Assembly: GCA_045125935.1 (NCBI GenBank)
Contig: JBGVNW010000043.1
Span: forward strand, 1-9,468
Length of the DNA stretch: 9,468 nucleotides
Direction of reading: 5' to 3'
Origin: CAG-877 sp045125935
GTDB taxonomy: Bacteria; Bacillota_I; Bacilli_A; RF39; UBA660
Shown here: in pieces, positions 6,245 to 9,468 of the stretch
How positions within the stretch are numbered: the stretch's first letter is position 1
Layout: each line of letters opens with the position of its first letter
The notes under the pieces: model-generated
Database searches by the model: none
What the model was told of the DNA's origin: nothing
What the model saw: only the letters and a program-made list of their open reading frames with translations
Made by a program: the position numbers and the translations under genes

Positions 6245-7467
6245 CAACCGAAGAAGAGAGAGCCAAACTAGTTAATCACATACAGAACCTGTTGCAACAA
6301 TCCATCGATGTAACTGAGGAAATACCTGGTATCAATCCTAAGTACCGCTACATAACCTTAAATGTAGCCGATTACTGCGAAATTAATGGTATTGATAAGG
6401 CAACCTATTACAGATGGCTTAAATCACCTGAGGATAAGCGTAAATACGCAGTTCACGATAACCTTAAAAAGTACGATGATGCTCATAAGGCTAAGGTAAC
6501 TGAGTGTTTATTGTTAAATCCAGATTTAACCGTAGACGAGCTTATCTCATCATGCCTTGATGGACGTGATGTTGTCGGTGATTTTAAGGGATTCTATCTA
6601 GGCCATCGTAATACTGTATATAGACTTTTACGTGAACTTAATATGAACAAAGACAGACGCACTGGCGCTGGCAAAATGCATAACGTTAATAAACGAGCAC
6701 TAGTTGCAACTGCACCTAATCAAGTTTGGGTATGGGATATTACATATCTCTACTCAAAGATTGATGGTGAGTACCACTATCTTTACGCCATGATGGACCT
6801 TTACAGTCGCAAGATTGTGAATGCTGAGGTCCATAAGACACAAAGTGCACATATTGCAGGTCAATTCCTTGAAAGAGCACTTAAGAACGAACACATCGTG
6901 ATTAAGGGTAGTAGTCTAGACAATGACTTGAAGAAACTAGGCAATGACGTTTTAACTAACGATATCATCCTAGATTCATTAACTCTACACTCTGATAACG
7001 GTACCCCTATGCGTGGTCAAAACATGCTTGTGAAGATGACTGAATTGGGTATTACATCCTCATACAGTCGCCCAAGAGTGTCAAATGACAATCCGCATAT
7101 TGAATCGTTCTTTTCAACTTTAAAGCATTGTCACAATATTCCAATACCTAAGTACTTTAAAACCATAGAAGATGCGCGTAATTGGACCAATGCTTTTGTT
7201 AATTGGTACAACTATGAGCACCTACATAGTGGCATTAACTTTATTACCCCTGATGAGTGTCATCGAGGCTTAGGTCCTGCCATTATGGAAAAGCGTAACG
7301 AGATCATTAGGAACACCAAAGACTCCTTTGGTAATCCAATAAGCAAAAAGCTTTTTAAGATGCCTAAGGAGGCTAAGGTTACCAGTCTTGCACGTAAGTC
7401 TAGGATTGCTGAAAAGAAAACCAAAGACTATGAGTACAAGAATGCTAATAAACCTGAAGTCGCATGA
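5663..7467 (+). CDS. Predicted OrfAB frameshift fusion: full transposase
   Basis: This is an inferred product. OrfA is read through residue 181, then the ribosome slips back one base on the heptamer at 6199-6205 and continues in the orfB frame for 420 codons, giving about 601 residues. In IS3 elements the fusion is the active transposase, combining OrfA DNA binding with the OrfB DDE core. The newly included stretch RGRLTTEEERAKLVNHIQ looks like the conserved N-terminus of OrfB proteins in related elements. That supports the frame being coding well upstream of the TTG at 6292. Confidence 0.6.
6199..6258 (+). promoter_or_regulatory. Programmed -1 frameshift signal (slippery heptamer plus stem-loop)
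   Basis: The heptamer A AAT TTT (6199-6205) fits the X XXY YYZ rule in the orfA frame. After six bases a stem begins: CTCTTCTCGG (6212-6221) pairs with CCGAAGAAGAG (6248-6258), with one bulged base. The orfA stop codon (6242-6244) lies in the loop. The orfB frame is open back to 6151 but contains no ATG, GTG or TTG before 6292. Slippage would give a 601-residue OrfAB. Confidence 0.7.
6292..7467 (+). CDS. Insertion sequence OrfB: DDE integrase-fold transposase
   Basis: Read from TTG 6292 the product has 391 residues. A helical DNA-binding region (YYRWL at 39-43; HTH_21-like around 65-120) precedes an rve-type catalytic core. The catalytic residues are D149 (in VWDITYL), D235 (in HSDNGTPM) and E271 (in HIESFF). 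The last two are separated by exactly 35 residues, the DD35E spacing of the IS3 family. A basic tail follows (about 340-391). The catalytic core looks intact. The TTG is only the first standard start in the frame; coding homology seems to begin earlier, so most product is probably made as OrfAB. Confidence 0.88.
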   Translation: MQQSIDVTEEIPGINPKYRYITLNVADYCEINGIDKATYYRWLKSPEDKRKYAVHDNLKKYDDAHKAKVTECLLLNPDLTVDELISSCLDGRDVVGDFKGFYLGHRNTVYRLLRELNMNKDRRTGAGKMHNVNKRALVATAPNQVWVWDITYLYSKIDGEYHYLYAMMDLYSRKIVNAEVHKTQSAHIAGQFLERALKNEHIVIKGSSLDNDLKKLGNDVLTNDIILDSLTLHSDNGTPMRGQNMLVKMTELGITSSYSRPRVSNDNPHIESFFSTLKHCHNIPIPKYFKTIEDARNWTNAFVNWYNYEHLHSGINFITPDECHRGLGPAIMEKRNEIIRNTKDSFGNPISKKLFKMPKEAKVTSLARKSRIAEKKTKDYEYKNANKPEVA

Positions 7468-7485
7468 TCTAATTATTAAAGAGCA

Positions 7486-7510
7486 AGCTGATTAGGCTAG
7501 CTAATCAGCT
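7486..7510. terminator. Perfect 10-bp hairpin after orfB
   Basis: AGCTGATTAG and CTAATCAGCT pair perfectly around a five-base loop, 19 bases after the orfB stop codon. No T run follows on the plus strand, so it is not a textbook intrinsic terminator. It may stabilise or end the transposase mRNA. Confidence 0.45.
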
Positions 7511-7519
7511 AGGCACAAA

Positions 7520-7561
7520 GGAAAAAAGAGTTTTCCCCCGGGCCCCCTTTTAGAAAAAAGG
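7520..7561. repeat. Two short hairpins around a 13-base G/C block near the right end
   Basis: GGAAAA/TTTTCC (7520-7525, 7531-7536) is followed by a 13-base run of only G and C (7535-7547), then CCTTTT/AAAAGG (7546-7551, 7556-7561). The G/C block contains overlapping CCCGGG and GGGCCC palindromes and stands out sharply in AT-rich DNA. No coding is seen; it lies between orfB and the right terminal repeat. Confidence 0.4.
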
Positions 7562-7570
7562 AAAAAAATT

Positions 7571-7602
7571 TGTCGCAAGTAACTTGACACATAGCGAGAG
7601 CA
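7571..7602 (-). repeat. Right terminal inverted repeat of the insertion sequence
   Basis: Reads TGTCGCAAG inward-most and ends GAGAGCA. It is the partner of the 5585-5616 repeat. It includes TTGACA (7584-7589), a perfect -35 hexamer pointing out of the element. Confidence 0.7.
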
Positions 7603-7613
7603 AACTGTATATT
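7584..7613 (+). promoter_or_regulatory. Hybrid outward promoter across the insertion sequence end
   Basis: TTGACA at 7584-7589 lies in the right terminal repeat, and TATATT at 7608-7613 in the flanking DNA, 18 bases apart. The -35 is perfect and the -10 matches five of six. Outward -35 boxes in the right end are well known in IS3-family elements. Transcription would begin near 7620 and run toward the small genes at 8038 and 8550. Confidence 0.55.
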
Positions 7614-7793
7614 AAAACCAATAAAGAATGTACATGGGGAGAGCAAATACTTGAATCAAATAAAGTATATGGTATTGATCTAGTAACTTTATCTAGAAAT
7701 GGTAATGGTGAAGAATACTTTTTACTAAAAAGCTCTATTTCAAAAATTCGAGATTGTGAAGCGATTTTATTATCTGATATAAAAAAGCTCTAA
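7603..7793 (+). pseudogene. Headless remnant of a small gene cut by the insertion sequence
   Basis: An open frame continues from inside the right terminal repeat, with its only standard start, TTG 7584, in the element itself. Native DNA encodes about 63 residues (KLYIKTNKECTWGEQI... to ILLSDIKKL), with protein-like composition but no ATG, GTG or TTG start. The 5' end was therefore probably lost when the element inserted. I do not recognise the family. A short frame before the left end (ATG at 5556, MELFTMIESA) could be the missing start, but simple joining is out by one base. Confidence 0.4.
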
Positions 7794-7816
7794 AATAAAT
7801 TTTTGCTCACTTTAGT

Positions 7817-7885
7817 TTAGGTGACATGTACTACAAAGGTCTAGGCGTAAGACAAGATTATTTTAAAGCAAGGGGAGTTCTATAA
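7817..7885 (+). pseudogene. Decayed Sel1-like repeat fragment
   Basis: The frame reads LGDMYYKGLGVRQDYFKARGVL and then a stop. The pattern LGxMYYxGxGVxQDYxKA is the core of a Sel1 repeat, a TPR-like solenoid motif of protein-interaction proteins. Removing one G from the GGGG at 7872-7875 changes the end to KAREFYKLN, closer to a normal repeat continuation, so a frameshift is likely. No start codon or neighbouring repeats remain. Confidence 0.55.
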
Positions 7886-7971
7886 ATTAAATTTGGTAAA
7901 ACGCTTTGAACTTTAAAGAAAAATTTGTTTCTTTCAAGATGTTAGGACAGTTTTGAATATATTTTATAAGT

Positions 7972-7977
7972 TATAAT
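7972..7977 (+). promoter_or_regulatory. -10 box of the small exported-protein gene
   Basis: Perfect TATAAT about 60 bases before ATG 8038. No strong -35 lies 16-18 bases upstream, so activity may be weak or depend on an activator. Confidence 0.4.
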
Positions 7978-8025
7978 GATGCTCGACTCAATAAATATAT
8001 TAATAATTATGAGCAAATAAGTATG

Positions 8026-8030
8026 AGGGG
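8026..8030 (+). promoter_or_regulatory. Ribosome binding site deciding the start at 8038
   Basis: AGGGG ends seven bases before ATG 8038. The upstream in-frame ATG at 8023 has no comparable site and would leave this one inside the coding region. Confidence 0.6.
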
Positions 8031-8037
8031 TGACTTT

Positions 8038-8418
8038 ATGAGAATATTAAATTACAAATTATTAATTTCATTATGTTTGATGACTGTATTAACCGGTAAC
8101 TGTTTATCGGACCAAGTATATACAACTCCGCCTTCTGCTCGTTCCTATGGACATGTGCCTGTAATTAGTGACGAGATGATGCAAAAATGTGTTGAAGTTT
8201 ACAATCAAGCAAAATGGTTAAAAGACGAGTTATCTGCTAAGCAATATAGCCTAAATTCAAACGAAGCAGTTCAAGATTACAATAATAAAGTTAATGAAGT
8301 AAATTCGTTATCAAACTGGTTTAATCAAAATTGTGCTGGGAAACAATCAAGATCTGCATGTGAAGCAGCTAATAAATTAAATAAACAACAGGGATTACCT
8401 ACACAGGATTGCAGATAA
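8038..8418 (+). CDS. Small exported Cys-containing protein, family not recognised
   Basis: A 126-residue product begins MRILNYKLLISLCLMTVLTG, a classic Sec signal peptide: basic start, then a hydrophobic core. Cleavage is probably near residues 22-25. The Cys at 22 follows TGN, which is not a good lipobox, so a lipoprotein is possible but not favoured. The mature part has Cys at about 51, 99, 108 and 125, enough for two disulfides, fitting a periplasmic location. It is mainly helical. The segment VQDYNNKVNEVNSLSNWFNQNCAGKQ resembles small Gram-negative secreted proteins of unknown function that I recall only loosely. ATG 8038 is chosen over ATG 8023 because of the AGGGG before it. Its function is unknown. 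It stands alone, with about 130 bases before the next gene. Confidence 0.75.
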   Translation: MRILNYKLLISLCLMTVLTGNCLSDQVYTTPPSARSYGHVPVISDEMMQKCVEVYNQAKWLKDELSAKQYSLNSNEAVQDYNNKVNEVNSLSNWFNQNCAGKQSRSACEAANKLNKQQGLPTQDCR

Positions 8419-8549
8419 ATAAAAAAAATTGCATGTTCCTTTACTTCTTGAAGATATAACGAATTCTATAATTTGTTGTATCGAGTTTAACGCGTACCAC
8501 GCAATAATCTTTTTTACATGAGCATGTTATCAAGATTAGGAAAATAACT

Positions 8550-9104
8550 ATGGGATTATTTGATTTTTTTAAATCTGCAGTATCTTCAAGCCTTATTTCA
8601 CCTAAAAACAGTATCCATATAGAATCAGTTAAGGCTATCGATACAGTTGATATTGTTGTTTTAGCAATACTAAAAAGAAATTTGGCGGTGTATGTCAACA
8701 AGTTTGAGAATTCCATCTTTGAGGCTGAGGATAAGGATGGAGATAGAGTTTTTAGAGGCCCTGTGTATAAGATTGAATTGTCCTTAGTTTCAGGCGAAAG
8801 TTTTGATATTTTTTACGGAATAATTACAGATGACCGCAGAGGAATGGTTATGTCGATGACGAATGATGCCATGGATAACTTTTGCGTTTATATCTTAAAA
8901 GAATTAAACGCCAAAATTCCGGGATTATTTGATCTTCGAAAATATAGCAGAGCGCCTACGGCATATACATACTATTTTGTAAAAAACTCAGATTATTTCT
9001 ATATCACAAACAATAGTGGTAATGATTCTTATTACATTAAAGAAGATCTTTCTTCTTTAAAGAGAGGTCAAAGAGACGAAATACTTTCATATATGCGTCA
9101 TTAA
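8550..9104 (+). CDS. Hypothetical 184-residue cytoplasmic protein
   Basis: I do not recognise the family. The ATG follows an AGGA by eight bases, a good ribosome binding site. The N-terminus MGLFDFFKSA is a short amphipathic helix of a kind that often touches membranes or partners. The rest alternates strands and helices, with strand-rich stretches around 65-93 and 138-163 and a helix around 104-120. No signal peptide, transmembrane segment or catalytic motif is evident. A TATAAT at 8467-8472 could be its own -10 box, so it need not be co-transcribed with the gene at 8038. A hairpin with a T run lies just after its stop codon. Confidence 0.72.
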   Translation: MGLFDFFKSAVSSSLISPKNSIHIESVKAIDTVDIVVLAILKRNLAVYVNKFENSIFEAEDKDGDRVFRGPVYKIELSLVSGESFDIFYGIITDDRRGMVMSMTNDAMDNFCVYILKELNAKIPGLFDLRKYSRAPTAYTYYFVKNSDYFYITNNSGNDSYYIKEDLSSLKRGQRDEILSYMRH

Positions 9105-9127
9105 AAATACTTTAGGGTAAAAAAAAT

Positions 9128-9160
9128 CGGCAGTTTTTTTTATGGAGTAAATGCCGTTTT
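9128..9160 (+). terminator. Probable terminator after the 184-residue gene
   Basis: CGGCA (9128-9132) pairs with TGCCG (9152-9156) and is followed by TTTT and further T-rich bases; A-rich bases before the stem could extend it. It begins 24 bases after the stop codon. The loop is long (19 bases), so efficiency is uncertain. Confidence 0.5.
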
Positions 9161-9182
9161 ATTAGGTAATATGTAAAACTGA

Positions 9183-9205
9183 TAGGGGAGTTCTAACCTC
9201 TCCTA
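9183..9205. terminator. Hairpin between convergent genes
   Basis: TAGGGGAG (9183-9190) pairs with CTCTCCTA (9198-9205) with one G-U, around a seven-base loop. It sits between the plus-strand gene ending at 9104 and the minus-strand gene ending at 9249. Neither side has a clean T run. Confidence 0.35.
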
Positions 9206-9248
9206 AACTCAAAAAATCTCTTTTGCATCTGTTCTTATCCCCAACTTT

Positions 9249-9467
9249 TTATATCTGTTTACTTCGTATTCTATGTGTTCCTGTTACAGCATCAAATATC
9301 TGTTTTGGGTAAAAGCCAAACTTTCTAATTTTGCCCCCACAATAAGGACATCTAATTTGAGCTTTAAATTGCGCCTTAAGTGATAACCTTATCGCATTTG
9401 TGTGATGCGCTGACTGTGATAGTACTTCTGAGATCTTCTCGCTTAAGTAAGAGAGTGGTATACTAAT
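9249..9467 (-). CDS. C-terminal part of a CPYCG-motif protein (partial, possibly frameshifted)
   Basis: The frame is open from the right edge of the window to a TAA at 9249-9251, giving 72 residues. It contains RCPYCGGKIRKFGF, half of a zinc ribbon, followed by TGTHRIRSKQI and the stop. In zinc-ribbon transposases such a CPYCG is usually followed by a second Cys pair after the basic stretch; here none appears. One extra base near 9250 would continue the protein as YKKLGIRTDAKEIF to a TGA at 9209-9211. The gene may therefore be frameshifted. Mobile-element origin is possible but unproven. Confidence 0.5.
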   Translation of the reverse strand: MSIPLSYLSEKISEVLSQSAHHTNAIRLSLKAQFKAQIRCPYCGGKIRKFGFYPKQIFDAVTGTHRIRSKQI

Positions 9468-9468
9468 C

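Larger units (their letters stand above)
5585..7602 (+). mobile_element. Complete IS3-family-like insertion sequence (about 2.0 kb)
   Basis: The ends are a 32-bp imperfect inverted repeat, 5585-5616 against 7571-7602, with 22 of 32 positions matching. They begin TG and end CA as in the IS3 family, and the innermost bases TTGCGACA are perfectly conserved. Inside are orfA and orfB in -1 related frames, both with intact key motifs. The element is longer than a typical IS3 member (1.2-1.6 kb). If the repeat is restricted to its best-conserved part, the ends would be 5596 and 7591. With either boundary no direct target duplication is visible, which suggests an old insertion or a later rearrangement at one flank. 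Confidence 0.8.

Noticed and set aside
5977..6247. Two long open frames on the minus strand inside orfA
   Set aside because: They lie opposite a well-supported transposase subunit with clear motifs and have low-complexity Ser/Leu-rich translations.
7584..7793. The TTG-started 69-codon frame as an intact gene
   Set aside because: The TTG is part of the insertion sequence terminal repeat and has no ribosome binding site; the frame is better read as a truncated gene.
8441..8716. Minus-strand 91-codon frame
   Set aside because: It overlaps the start and ribosome binding site of the better-supported gene at 8550 and has no recognisable protein features.
7871..9195. Identical 12-mer AGGGGAGTTCTA at 7871-7882 and 9184-9195
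   Set aside because: Similarity does not extend beyond the 12 bases, and one copy lies in the Sel1 remnant while the other forms a hairpin arm; chance is the simplest reading.

Overview
The window is an AT-rich accessory region of a bacterial genome. Shine-Dalgarno-led genes, short intergenic gaps, a signal peptide and a complete IS3-type element suggest a low-GC Gram-negative host. A gammaproteobacterium (Succinivibrionaceae-like) is a guess from the look of the transposase and small proteins, not a demonstrated assignment. No rRNA, tRNA or CRISPR array was seen.

Left edge (1-554). The first 11 codons of a gene may run off the left end on the minus strand, behind a perfect extended -10 box (70-78) with GAGCCT repeats. 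A weak 72-codon ORF follows on the plus strand. Two strong hairpins (365-398 and 431-459) sit between it and the convergent operon; the first contains a sequence resembling the end of the insertion sequence found later in the window.

Centre left (555-5388, minus strand). A tightly packed three-gene operon reads: a DUF4145-like domain fused to a RecD/Dda-like SF1 helicase, then a 218-residue unrecognised protein with a very acidic tail, then a TPR protein ending in tandem OB-fold/cold-shock-like domains. The first two genes are 9 bases apart and the last two overlap. I know no named system with this composition, so it is the best candidate for an undescribed nucleic-acid-processing or defence module. 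That function is inferred.

Centre right (5585-7602, plus strand). An apparently intact IS3-family element has 32-bp imperfect terminal inverted repeats starting TG and ending CA, a 193-residue OrfA with helix-turn-helix regions and a coiled coil, and a DDE OrfB. The reading frames overlap by -1. The junction has a canonical slippery heptamer (A AAT TTT), a 6-base spacer and a stem-loop, so OrfAB is probably made by programmed -1 frameshifting. A GATC-ended palindrome sits ahead of orfA. No target-site duplication was found. The right end carries TTGACA, which pairs with TATATT in the flanking DNA to form a plausible outward promoter.

Right side (7603-9468). Gene debris follows the element: a headless small ORF and a frameshifted Sel1-like repeat. 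Next come a small exported Cys-containing protein and a 184-residue cytoplasmic protein, neither recognised. The right edge holds the C-terminal part of a minus-strand gene with a CPYCG motif, possibly frameshifted. The debris, insertion sequence and unrecognised genes are what a mobile or defence-island neighbourhood looks like.
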